The notes below the pieces were generated by a model, which saw nothing but the letters and a program-made list of their open reading frames with translations, was not told the origin of the DNA and ran no database searches. A stretch of 64,000 bases of DNA, from assembly GCF_024435355.1 (NCBI RefSeq), contig NZ_JAMJWG010000003.1:496001-560000 (forward strand), in the 5' to 3' direction. Every line of letters begins with the position of its first letter. The first letter of the stretch is position 1. The DNA is from Streptomyces odontomachi. Its GTDB lineage: Bacteria > Actinomycetota > Actinomycetes > Streptomycetales > Streptomycetaceae. Positions 49,411-57,502 of this stretch are shown here, piece by piece. The position numbers and the translations under genes were made by a program.

Positions 49411-50033
49411 CCACGGCAGGTGTCCGTCCTTATCGAATCCTTGCCGTCGAAGGAATTGACGGTTCAGGAAAAAGCACTCTGGTGTCGAGAATCACCAATA
49501 AATCTTCGCTAAATTCACGCTCGGAACGACTTTCTCCCTGCATGGGCGGAATTTATCGCGATCTGGTGGATGTCCCCTCGCAGTCCAAGACCCGCTATCA
49601 GGACGTCATTCCCGGCGATCTGCGATACGGCAGTTTCATTATCGACGCCATTGCCCAGTTCCACTATCGAAGCCAGGAGTACGCGCAGTACGACTGGTTG
49701 GTCTTCGACCGCTGGATGCCCACCTACGACGTGTACTGCGAAGGGAAGAGCGTGTACGACGAGTGGTACCAGCGGGTGGCGCGTTGCCTGCCCGAGCCCG
49801 ATCTGCTCGTCCGGCTGCGCGCCACTCCCCGCGTCGCCGCCGAACGCGTCACCGCGCGCGGCGACTGGACGGCCGACAACTGGAGCGCCGAGCGGCTGCT
49901 GGCCGACCTGACCCGCCTCGACGAGCGCTACGACCGTGCGCTCAAGGACGTCCCGCACCACGTGGTCGACGCGGACCGCGACGCCGATGCCGTGTACGGC
50001 GACGTCCTCGACCTCATCAGAGGTGTGCGGTGA
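49407..50033 (+). CDS. Thymidylate-kinase-like P-loop kinase, copy 1
   Basis: 208 residues. P-loop G16-I-D-G-S-G-K-S-T24 and a dTMP-kinase-type fold, but it is not a housekeeping Tmk: the canonical TMP-contacting DRY-x-x-S-x-x-AYQ is replaced by D101-R-W103 (DRWMPTYDVYC), and the REPGG loop is absent. It shares with copy 2 (56848-57501) the peculiar pattern YQD-x-IP-x-D-x-R-x-G-x-x-I and DRW-x-x-x-x-x-VYC, so the two form a cluster-specific subfamily. The most reasonable inference is phosphorylation of a small hydroxyl- or amino-containing intermediate. The first 150 bases are AT-rich. It overlaps both neighbours by 4 bp. Confidence 0.8.
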   Translation: MTTAGVRPYRILAVEGIDGSGKSTLVSRITNKSSLNSRSERLSPCMGGIYRDLVDVPSQSKTRYQDVIPGDLRYGSFIIDAIAQFHYRSQEYAQYDWLVFDRWMPTYDVYCEGKSVYDEWYQRVARCLPEPDLLVRLRATPRVAAERVTARGDWTADNWSAERLLADLTRLDERYDRALKDVPHHVVDADRDADAVYGDVLDLIRGVR

Positions 50034-51154
50034 CCGACACCTGGTACGACACCCTCCTGCTGGTGGTCGACGACACGATGTCCAGCTCGCTCCCCCCGCT
50101 GCTGGCGCAACGCGACCGCATGGCCGCCCGGGGGATACGCCTACGGGTGCACGACTACGCGGAGGTGCTCGCGGGCATCCCCGCGCTGTCCGATCAGACC
50201 CTGGCGATCCTCGGCTTCCCGCACGCGTTCTGGGACGGCCACATCGACGGAGTGCTGCCCGGCCCGTACGGCACCACCGCCTACGTGCAGGCGATACAGG
50301 GCTACCTGCGGCAGGCCGGTGCGGCGCTGCACACGGCGAGCCGTGGCACGGTGCGCTACCTCAACCGCCCCGAGGCCCTCGCGCTGACCCGGGAGAAGGG
50401 CGCAGCGCAACGGCGACTGGCCGCGCAGGGCGTCCCCGTTCCCGAACAGCTCACCGACCCCACGCCCGACGGCATCCTGGCGGAACTGGGCCGCGGCGAG
50501 TCCCTGTACGTCAAGGCCGTGTGCGGCTCCATGGGCAAGGGCCTGACCCACCTCGCCCCGGACCGCTGGCAGACCAACTACCACTACGACGGCGAGAACC
50601 TGCTGACGCCGGCGCCACCGGGCGGGGACGCCGACTGGGAGCGCCGTGAGCAGTGGCTGTTCCGGGACGTCGAGGTCGGGGACAAGGTCTTCCTCGACGT
50701 GCTGTGCGACACCCGGGGCTTCCTCTTCGAACGGGGGATCGGCAACCGCCACGAAGCCCCCGGGCACCCCGAGGGGTCCGAGCGCACCGAGTTCCGGGTC
50801 ACCGTCGCCGCCGCGGAGGTCTTCGCCGTCGAGGAGCGCAACGCCCCCGGGAACGCGCTGACCACGCGACGGGCCGACGGGGGCCACTCGCACGCGGCCG
50901 ACCGGACCGATCCGCGCGCCCGGGCCGCCGGCCAGGCGGGGCTCGCCGCGGCCCGCGCCCTCGGCCTCGGCTACGCCATGTTCGACGTGGTGACGGACCC
51001 CGCCGGTGCGCCGTACGTCGTCGACACGACGGCCTTTCCCGCCACCAGCACCCCGACCGACCGGTGGACCGACATTCTCGACCTGCTCGCCACCCGAACC
51101 CCACCGGACCTGCCGGCCGAACCATCCCCGCTCGACCCCTGGCCGGCCGGCTGA
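50030..51154 (+). CDS. ATP-grasp ligase 3 (RimK/glutathione synthase type)
   Basis: 374 residues, starting at GTG 50030, which overlaps the kinase stop (GTGA). ATP-grasp elements: REKGAAQRRLAAQGVPVPEQLTD, YVKAVCGSMGKGLTHLAP (glycine-rich loop with catalytic Lys), LFRDVEVGDKVFLDVLCDTRGFL and the metal-binding end AMFDVVTDPAGAPYVVDTTAFPATST. It differs in type from ligases 1, 2 and 4, being closer to RimK/GshB enzymes which add an amino acid to a carboxylate. Its substrate is not readable. A ribosome site and 62 bp separate it from the diiron gene downstream, so the operon probably continues. Confidence 0.85.
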   Translation: MTDTWYDTLLLVVDDTMSSSLPPLLAQRDRMAARGIRLRVHDYAEVLAGIPALSDQTLAILGFPHAFWDGHIDGVLPGPYGTTAYVQAIQGYLRQAGAALHTASRGTVRYLNRPEALALTREKGAAQRRLAAQGVPVPEQLTDPTPDGILAELGRGESLYVKAVCGSMGKGLTHLAPDRWQTNYHYDGENLLTPAPPGGDADWERREQWLFRDVEVGDKVFLDVLCDTRGFLFERGIGNRHEAPGHPEGSERTEFRVTVAAAEVFAVEERNAPGNALTTRRADGGHSHAADRTDPRARAAGQAGLAAARALGLGYAMFDVVTDPAGAPYVVDTTAFPATSTPTDRWTDILDLLATRTPPDLPAEPSPLDPWPAG

Positions 51155-51216
51155 GCGATCCGGCCAGCCGGCCACGGATCGCTGCTCCACCCAACCACCC
51201 CTGAAGGAGAGCTGGC

Positions 51217-51918
51217 ATGCAGTCACTCGACGAGTTCTTCAGTGAGTTGAACACCGCCGTCAAGGCGACCGACTGTGTGGAGAACGACTTCTTCGCCGCC
51301 TTCCGCGACAAGCAGTTCGACGCGGCGGCCGTGCAGAAGTTCGCCGACCAGTACTACCTCTACATCCGTACCTTCCCGAAGATCCTCGCCGGCCTCTCCG
51401 CACGCGTCGACGACGAGGAGATCCGCAAGGAGCTCGCCAAGACCGTCGTCTCCGAGCTCGGTGGCGGCGGCGAGGGTGGCATGGGCCACTACAAGATGTT
51501 CAAGAACGCCTGTGCCGCGCTGGACATCACCGTCGCCCCGGTCGACACCGTCGAGTACCTGCCGGAGACCGTCGCGCTGGTCGAGGGCATCCGCGAGCTG
51601 TTCCTCAAGGGCAACATCGAGGCGGCCCTGGGCGGTCACTACACCATCGAGCTCAGCGGTCTGCCGATGATCAAGAGCCTCTACGAGGGCTTCCGCGAGC
51701 TCGAAGGCAGCAACGTCGAGAGCCTGGAGTACTTCTACCTGCACCTGCTGATCGAGCGGGAGCACGTGGAGTGGATCCATGCGGCGGTCGAGAAGGCGAC
51801 CGGTGGAGAGGAGTCGCGCGCCGAGATCCGCCGGGGCGCGCTGCTCATCGCCGAGCTGCTCGGCAACTTCTGGGCCGGCGTGCACCGGGAGCTGCTCCGC
51901 CAGCCGGCTGGTGTCTGA
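51217..51918 (+). CDS. Haem-oxygenase-like diiron oxidase (TenA/PqqC fold)
   Basis: 233 residues, all-helical. The typical motif VVSELGGGGEGGMGHYKMFKN places Glu80 and His91, and HLLIEREHVEWIHAAVE places Glu180 and His183; together with a middle acidic residue (about Glu145) these are candidate diiron ligands. The HDO family includes N-oxygenases (SznF) and C-C-cleaving enzymes (BesC, UndA), so this protein may oxygenate a nitrogen or fragment an amino acid. AAGGAG lies 7 bases before the ATG. It is followed after 3 bp by the amidohydrolase gene, suggesting they act on successive intermediates. Confidence 0.83.
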   Translation: MQSLDEFFSELNTAVKATDCVENDFFAAFRDKQFDAAAVQKFADQYYLYIRTFPKILAGLSARVDDEEIRKELAKTVVSELGGGGEGGMGHYKMFKNACAALDITVAPVDTVEYLPETVALVEGIRELFLKGNIEAALGGHYTIELSGLPMIKSLYEGFRELEGSNVESLEYFYLHLLIEREHVEWIHAAVEKATGGEESRAEIRRGALLIAELLGNFWAGVHRELLRQPAGV

Positions 51919-51921
51919 CCC

Positions 51922-53037
51922 ATGGCGGCGCCTCACGGTTTCCGCGTCATCGACGCGGACGGGCACGTCATGGAGCCCGACAGCATGTGGACCGAGTACA
52001 TCGACCCCGCCTTCCGCGACCGGGCACCCCGCCGGGCCGCGCAGGACGGGGAGGGCTGGGCCCAGATGCTCGTCGATGGTCAGCCGATGTACCGGCACTA
52101 TCCGGACGCACTGGTGGCGGAGTTCGCCCGGCGCACCGAGGAGAGCTACGGGCCCTACGCGGCAGCGGGGTTCGACGCGCCCTCCCAGGTGCAGTCCCTG
52201 GACGACCAGGGGATCGACGTGTCGTTCCTCTACCCGTCGCTGGGTCTGGGCACGGTCACCATCGACGGGATGGACCCCAAGCTGGCCGCGGCCATCAGCC
52301 GGGCCTACAACCGCTGGCTCGCGGACTTCTGCTCGCACGCGCCGGACCGCCTCAAGCCGGTGGCCCTGCTCAGCCTGCACGACGTGGAGCTGGCCATCGG
52401 TGAGCTGCGGTTCGCCGTCGACAAGCTCGGCATGCGCAACGTCATGCTGCGCCCCAACATGGTCTCGGGCCGCTCCGTCGGACATCCCGACACCGCGCGG
52501 TTCTGGGCCGAGTGCGCCTCGCTGGGGGTGTCGGTCAGCTTCCACGAGGGCTGCCACACCATGCTCCCGGCGGCCGGCGCGGACCGTTTCACCACGCACT
52601 TCGCGATGCACAGCGCCTGCCATCCGATGGAACAGATGATGGCCTTCATCGCCCTGGTGGACGGCGGGGTGATGGAGCGCCACCCCGAGCTGCGGTTCGG
52701 CTTCATGGAGGCCGGCTGCGGATGGGTCCCCTATCTGCTGTGGCGGATGGACGACCTGGAGTACCGGAACTGGAAATTCCAGATACCGGAGGTCAAGCAC
52801 GAGCCCAGCGAGTACTTCCGCAGGCAGTGCTGGGTGAGCGCCGAAGGGTGCGAGCCCTACCTGGGCAAGATCGCGGCGGACATCGGCACCGACCGGCTGC
52901 TGTACGCGTCCGACTATCCGCACCCGGACCACGAGTTCGGCGAGGAGCTGGAGGACGTGCTGAAGGCGGACCTGCCGGACGACGTCAAACGGGCCATGTT
53001 GTGGGACAACCCGGCCGCGTTCTATGGGCTCTCATGA
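51922..53037 (+). CDS. Amidohydrolase (amidohydrolase_2 family)
   Basis: 371 residues. The metal-site start is FRVIDADGHVMEPDSMWTEYID. His in VSFHEGCHTMLP, and the acidic residue in LLYASDYPHPDHEF, complete the TIM-barrel metal site of the amidohydrolase_2 (ACMSD/gamma-resorcylate decarboxylase) family. Members are decarboxylases or hydrolases of aromatic and heteroaromatic acids and some amides. The protein lacks a canonical H-x-H at its N-terminus (D-x-D-x-H instead), as in many actinobacterial members. The next gene overlaps it by 14 bp. Confidence 0.82.
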   Translation: MAAPHGFRVIDADGHVMEPDSMWTEYIDPAFRDRAPRRAAQDGEGWAQMLVDGQPMYRHYPDALVAEFARRTEESYGPYAAAGFDAPSQVQSLDDQGIDVSFLYPSLGLGTVTIDGMDPKLAAAISRAYNRWLADFCSHAPDRLKPVALLSLHDVELAIGELRFAVDKLGMRNVMLRPNMVSGRSVGHPDTARFWAECASLGVSVSFHEGCHTMLPAAGADRFTTHFAMHSACHPMEQMMAFIALVDGGVMERHPELRFGFMEAGCGWVPYLLWRMDDLEYRNWKFQIPEVKHEPSEYFRRQCWVSAEGCEPYLGKIAADIGTDRLLYASDYPHPDHEFGEELEDVLKADLPDDVKRAMLWDNPAAFYGLS

Positions 53038-54298
53038 TCTGAAGTCGGTCCCTGGGGCGGCGACGCCCCAGGGACCGGCCCTGGACGTGTACTCGGCCAC
53101 GGACCAGCTCGCCCAGCGGCACCAGGCCGTCAACCTGGGCCGCGGCGCACCCGACTTCGACGGCCCGGCCGTGCTGCGCCGGGCCGCGCTGCACGCGATG
53201 CGCACGGGCCTGAACCAGTACGTGGCGTCCGCCGGTCATCCGGACCTGCTGCACGCCCTGGCCCAGGTCGCCGTGCCGCCGGGCACCGCGTACGACCCGG
53301 ATTCGGAGATCACCGTCACCGCCGGTGCCACCGAGGCGCTGGCGGTGGCGCTGGACGTGCTGCTGGAGCCCGGGGACGAAGTGGTCACGCTGGAGCCGTT
53401 CTACGACTCCTACCCGTCGTTCGTGCAGCGGGCCGGTGGCGTCCCGGTGCCCGTCCCCCTGGTCCGCTCGGGCGACCGCTACGTGCTGGACGTCGACGCG
53501 GTCGCCGCCGCCATCGGCCCCAGGACCCGGGTACTGCTGCTCAACACGCCGCACAACCCGACCGGGTGGGTGGCGAGCGAGGCGGAGCTGGCCGCACTCG
53601 CCGACCTGGTGCTCCGGCACGACCTGCGGGTGGTCACGGACGAGGTGTACGAGGAGCTGACATACGGGGGGAGCGCAGCGACTTCCTTTGAGGGTGGTGG
53701 TGGGAGACGGGCGGGCCCGAACCTCACCCGCTCGACGCACCGCAGCATCGCCGCGCTGCCCGGCATGCGGGAGCGCACCGTCGTCTGCTCGTCGTCCGCG
53801 AAGTCCCTGAGCGTGTGCGGGTGGCGGGTCGGCTGGGCCTTCGCGCCGCCGGCGATCAGCGCCCCGCTGCGGCACGCCCACCGGATGGTGTCCTACTGCG
53901 CCCCGGTGCCCTTCCAGGTCGCCGTCGCCACCGCACTGCGCTGGGCGAGGAGCACAGGCTGGTTCGCGGAGCTGCGCACGGTGTACCGGGAGCGCAGGGA
54001 CACCCTGCTCGGTGGTCTGACCAAGGCTGGTTTGCGCCCCAACGCCCCGGATGGCGGATTCATGGTGATCGCCGAGACCGGTAGTGTCCTGCCGAACGAA
54101 CCGCTGGCCGCCAACGAGTTGCTGGCACGCGAGCTCGGGGTGACCGGCCTGCCCCTGCCCGGCTTCTACGCACGTCCCGACGCGGCTCGCGGACTCCTGC
54201 GCTTCGCCTTCTGCAAGGAGGTCGACGTGCTTCAGGAGGCCGCCCGGCGGCTGGCCGCACTGGATCCGACCGTCCACAGGGGGACCGTTCCCGGATGA
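53024..54298 (+). CDS. PLP-dependent aminotransferase (class I/II fold)
   Basis: 424 residues. Contains the pocket and cofactor segments NLGRGAPDFDGPAV, VTAGATEALAVALD, NTPHNPTGWVA, DEVYEELTYG, and the PLP Lys260 in SSAKSLSVCGWRVGW. It resembles the aspartate/kynurenine-aminotransferase (methionine/glutamine-preferring) branch. An insertion of about 23 residues (GGSAATSFEGGGGRRAGPNL and a few more, 53664-53731) sits between TYG and HRSIAALPGM, where relatives have only a few residues. Its codon use (ACA, ACT, TTT, AGA) is unlike the rest, so it looks like a recent repeat-derived insertion. It starts inside the amidohydrolase end. Confidence 0.87.
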   Translation: MGSHDLKSVPGAATPQGPALDVYSATDQLAQRHQAVNLGRGAPDFDGPAVLRRAALHAMRTGLNQYVASAGHPDLLHALAQVAVPPGTAYDPDSEITVTAGATEALAVALDVLLEPGDEVVTLEPFYDSYPSFVQRAGGVPVPVPLVRSGDRYVLDVDAVAAAIGPRTRVLLLNTPHNPTGWVASEAELAALADLVLRHDLRVVTDEVYEELTYGGSAATSFEGGGGRRAGPNLTRSTHRSIAALPGMRERTVVCSSSAKSLSVCGWRVGWAFAPPAISAPLRHAHRMVSYCAPVPFQVAVATALRWARSTGWFAELRTVYRERRDTLLGGLTKAGLRPNAPDGGFMVIAETGSVLPNEPLAANELLARELGVTGLPLPGFYARPDAARGLLRFAFCKEVDVLQEAARRLAALDPTVHRGTVPG

Positions 54299-55998
54299 TC
54301 ACTGACAACGGCGGTTCTGCCGCCCCGACCGTCCCGCCCTCTCCCACGGACGACATCGGCGTCCTGTGGAAGGGGTTCTGCACCGGATACCGGGTGCTGG
54401 CCGACGCGGAGGTCGCCGACCTCTGCAAGCGGCTGCTGGACCACGGGATCGACCAGGTGCCGGCCCGGGCCGCACGCGAACTGCCCTCGTACGTCGCGCC
54501 GGCCCGGCCGGACGAGGGCAGCCGCCCGCCCGCGCTCGTCATGCACTCCGCCACCCGCACCACACGTGGCTTCGACGGGGACCTGGCGGACGTGCGCGCC
54601 GGGCGCGACCCGTACGACGTGGCCGGGTACCTGGAGGCGCGCGCGGTCTCCCTGGGCGTCGCAGGCGACCTGGCGGTGGGGCGGGTGCGGCCCTGGCAGG
54701 AGGCGGTCCGGCAGTACGGCCTCGACTCCGTCGACATCCGCGACCTCGACGTGTACTACCTCTCCGACGCGCTGCTCCTCGCGGCGGCCGGCGAGGGACC
54801 GCAGCCCGGGGTGCTGGAACCGGTCGTCGAGTGGGTGCGGGCCCGGCCCTCCACCGTGGTGCGCCTGTACGCGCTGGACCTGGAGACCCAGGTCTTCCTG
54901 CTCTGGCTCAAGGAGCGTGCCGGTCTCGACGTGCTCCACGTGGACGCCAACAGCCCGGTCGTGTCGGCCCGGTGGAACCGCAAGAACCACGTCCACCCCA
55001 CCGTGCCGGACGCCCGCGCCGTGGCCGCCACGGGTCTTGCCCCCGACGACCTGCTGGCCGCCGAGCAACGGCAGTCCGAAGGGTGCCGGCTGCTCGGCAT
55101 GGAGCTCCCGGTACTGCCCGGGTACCTGGTGGAGCGCACCGACGACCCGGACACCTTCGCCGCAGGGGTGGTGGCCGCGGCTGCGCTGCTCACCGAGCGG
55201 TACGGCCTTCAGCGCGGCTGCCTGAAGCCCTGCGAGGCCGGCGACGGCGCACGCATCGTGACGGGCCTCGCGCTGAGCGACGAGGCCGCGCTGCGCCACC
55301 ATGCGCGTGCGGCGCACCAGCACGGCGACGCCTACGTGCTGGAGGCCCACACGGACTTCCACCCGTGCACCATCAACGGCCGGCGCTTCATCCTCGCGCC
55401 GTCCGGGCACGTGCGCGGCGGGCAGGTCCTGCCGGGTGTGACGTTGCAGCTGATGAACGGCGTGTCCTGGGAGGGGAACGTCACCCTCACCGAGGAGGAC
55501 TGCGTCCGGTTCGGGCTGCCGGCCCGGATGTACGGCGACATGATGACGGCGATGCACGCCACCCGGGACGCCTTCCACGGGCCGCAGAGCGCGGTGCAGG
55601 GCTGCCAGGGAGGCATGGTCACCGGCGGGGTCGACTTCGCGGTGGGCCGGATCGGCGGGGTCTTCGGCGACCGGATCGTGCTCGGCGCCATCGACTTCAA
55701 CCTCTCCTCGCACGGCGCCGAGTACATGCGCGCCTTCCAGGACGAGGTGGCGGACCGCGCCACGCACGTGGCGACCCGGGTGTACCGGCCCGACATGGCC
55801 GCCGACCTGGACACCACCGTCCGGGCCGTGGCGGGTCTGACCCCCGGGTCGCGGTGGTCGAAGGTGGTCGCGAGCGTGCCGGGCCGATGGGGCATGGTCG
55901 CGGTCACCGGCACCGGCCTGGAGGATGCGGTCGGGGCCGCCGAGGAGCTGGTGACGGGCCTGCGCGCGGCGGGCCTGGCAGGAGGCGGGACGGCGTGA
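54295..55998 (+). CDS. Unknown protein, possible divergent ATP-grasp ligase
   Basis: 567 residues that I do not confidently recognise. ATG overlaps the aminotransferase stop (ATGA). The middle has GRVRPWQEAVRQYGLDSVDIRDLDVYYLSD and WNRKNHVHPTVPDARA. From about 260, SEGCRLLGMELPVLPGYLVE is followed by YGLQRGCLKPCEAGDGARIV, an ATP-grasp-like Lys and glycine loop, then VLEAHTDFHPCTINGRRFILAPSGHV and GAIDFNLSSHGAEYMRAFQ. The plan (pre-grasp domain plus ATP-grasp core) recalls the large peptide ligases of the pheganomycin PGM1 type, but I see no definite proof. It would then be a fifth ligase. The last operon gene before a convergent hydrolase. Confidence 0.55.
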   Translation: MITDNGGSAAPTVPPSPTDDIGVLWKGFCTGYRVLADAEVADLCKRLLDHGIDQVPARAARELPSYVAPARPDEGSRPPALVMHSATRTTRGFDGDLADVRAGRDPYDVAGYLEARAVSLGVAGDLAVGRVRPWQEAVRQYGLDSVDIRDLDVYYLSDALLLAAAGEGPQPGVLEPVVEWVRARPSTVVRLYALDLETQVFLLWLKERAGLDVLHVDANSPVVSARWNRKNHVHPTVPDARAVAATGLAPDDLLAAEQRQSEGCRLLGMELPVLPGYLVERTDDPDTFAAGVVAAAALLTERYGLQRGCLKPCEAGDGARIVTGLALSDEAALRHHARAAHQHGDAYVLEAHTDFHPCTINGRRFILAPSGHVRGGQVLPGVTLQLMNGVSWEGNVTLTEEDCVRFGLPARMYGDMMTAMHATRDAFHGPQSAVQGCQGGMVTGGVDFAVGRIGGVFGDRIVLGAIDFNLSSHGAEYMRAFQDEVADRATHVATRVYRPDMAADLDTTVRAVAGLTPGSRWSKVVASVPGRWGMVAVTGTGLEDAVGAAEELVTGLRAAGLAGGGTA

Positions 55999-56067
55999 CG
56001 GCAGCCGGTCCGAGGCCGGTCGGCCGGTGCCCCGGGGCACCCGTCGACCGACCGCGAACGGCTCAGG

Positions 56068-56811
56068 TCAGGGCGTGGCGACCAGCCGCGGTGTCTCGCG
56101 CGTCGCGCGCAGCAGGCCCTCGACCAGGCGCAGGCTGCCCGTGGGATGGTCGGCCGGCAGCTCCTCCGGATGCCACTGGACGGCGAGCGCGAACCAGTCC
56201 TCGTCGGGACCGGCGGCCTCGATGGCCTCGGGCGTGCCGTCCGGGGCCTGCGCGCTCACCCGCAGGTTCTCGCCGGTCGTCCGGGTCGCCTGGTGGTGAC
56301 GGCTGTTGACGGGCAGCGGGCCCGGGCCGAGCAGGGCGTGCAGCCGGCTGCCGGGGGTGATCTCGATGTCGTGGTGGCGGGTGGGTTCGCCCTCGGTGCC
56401 CCCGTGCCCGACGGCGCCGGACTCGGTGGGCAGATCACGCCACAGGGTGCCGCCGAGCGCCACCGTGAGCATCTGGGCCCCCCGGCAGATGCCGAGCAGC
56501 GGCAGCCGGTCCCGGCGGGCCCAGCCGGTCAGCAGCATTTCCGTCCGGTCCAGCTCGGGGTGCACCTCGCCCTCGGGCCCCGGACCTGCGCCGTAGGTCG
56601 CCGGGTCGAGATCCATTCCACCGGGCAGCAACAACGCGTCACACATCTCGTAGAGGACACGCAAAGAATCCTCCGGCAAGGGGGGAATACCCAGCGGAAT
56701 TCCTCCGGCCGCTTCCACCGCGCTGAAGTAACTCATGCTCTGCATCCAGCGGTCCGCTTTTCCGGGGCGGCGCCACGGGCGCAAGGTCACGCCAACAACC
56801 GTGTTATTCAT
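56068..56811 (-). CDS. Class I glutamine amidotransferase-like gamma-glutamyl hydrolase (C26)
   Basis: 247 residues from the ATG at 56811. A stand-alone PuuD/peptidase C26-type domain: nucleophile Cys109 in LLGICRGAQMLTVAL, His in the region SRHHQATR and AVQWHPEELPA (about residue 215) containing the His-Glu pair of the triad. Enzymes of this family remove a gamma-glutamyl group from amines (PuuD in putrescine catabolism; BtrG-like steps in antibiotic pathways). Among ATP-grasp ligases it may remove a gamma-glutamyl protecting group late in the pathway. It stands alone on the minus strand between two operons, divergent from kinase copy 2. Confidence 0.88.
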   Translation of the reverse strand: MNNTVVGVTLRPWRRPGKADRWMQSMSYFSAVEAAGGIPLGIPPLPEDSLRVLYEMCDALLLPGGMDLDPATYGAGPGPEGEVHPELDRTEMLLTGWARRDRLPLLGICRGAQMLTVALGGTLWRDLPTESGAVGHGGTEGEPTRHHDIEITPGSRLHALLGPGPLPVNSRHHQATRTTGENLRVSAQAPDGTPEAIEAAGPDEDWFALAVQWHPEELPADHPTGSLRLVEGLLRATRETPRLVATP

Positions 56812-56847
56812 AAGAGTTGATTGAACCACATGGAATGAGGTCTTGGA

Positions 56848-57501
56848 GTGACGAGAAGCTATCGGCTGATTGCCGTCGAAGGGGTGGACGGCAGCGGAAA
56901 GTCCACGCTCGTGGAGAACCTTCGGAATCATCTGGCGCAACGTTCCAAGGCACTGGTGGCGCGGCCGGCCCGGGCCATGACGGAGGCATTCCGGCAGGTG
57001 GCCGAGAAAGGGCGCCCGGATTCCGTGCTCTACCAGGACCACATCCCGCCCGATTTCCGGCACGGCACCTACATCATGGAAACCGCAGCACACTTCCGCT
57101 ATGCCCATGAAGAGTTCGAGCGGCATGACCACGTCATTTTCGACCGGTGGACGCAGACCTGGCAGGTCTACTGCGGCGATGTCACGGAGCACACCGAGTG
57201 GATGAGCCGGATCGCCGGCACCATTCCCCGTCCCGACGTGCTCCTGTGGGTCCGGGTCGATCCGGAGCTGGCCTGCCGCCGGCTGGTGCAACGGCAGGAC
57301 CGCTGGGCGCGCATCCTCACGTCCGACCAGCTGCTCGACAAGATCACCAACTTGACCGAGCAGTACGAGACCGTCATGCGTGAGACGGCTCCCGAGGCCG
57401 TCGTGCTCGACGGCAGCCTGCCGGCGGACCGGGTCCTGAACGAGGCCCTGAGCCACCTGGACACCGCGGACACAGCCGCGCTCGCCGGTGGAGGCAGCTG
57501 A
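56848..57501 (+). CDS. Thymidylate-kinase-like P-loop kinase, copy 2
   Basis: 217 residues, GTG start. P-loop G12-V-D-G-S-G-K-S-T20 and, as in copy 1, D99-R-W101 (DRWTQTWQVYC) where TMP kinases have DRY-x-x-S-x-x-AYQ. The pair are clearly homologous over the whole length (LYQDHIPPDFRHGTYI versus RYQDVIPGDLRYGSFI) but quite diverged, suggesting two different substrates or one duplicated enzyme with two steps. Its start is 37 bp from the C26 start, with a divergent promoter. The nitroreductase overlaps or follows within 2 bp. Confidence 0.8.
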   Translation: MTRSYRLIAVEGVDGSGKSTLVENLRNHLAQRSKALVARPARAMTEAFRQVAEKGRPDSVLYQDHIPPDFRHGTYIMETAAHFRYAHEEFERHDHVIFDRWTQTWQVYCGDVTEHTEWMSRIAGTIPRPDVLLWVRVDPELACRRLVQRQDRWARILTSDQLLDKITNLTEQYETVMRETAPEAVVLDGSLPADRVLNEALSHLDTADTAALAGGGS

Positions 57502-57502
57502 G

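Noticed and set aside
49407..50033. Housekeeping thymidylate kinase
   Set aside because: The DRY motif is replaced by DRW, the REPGG loop is missing and a second copy exists in the cluster, so a normal tmk role is unlikely.
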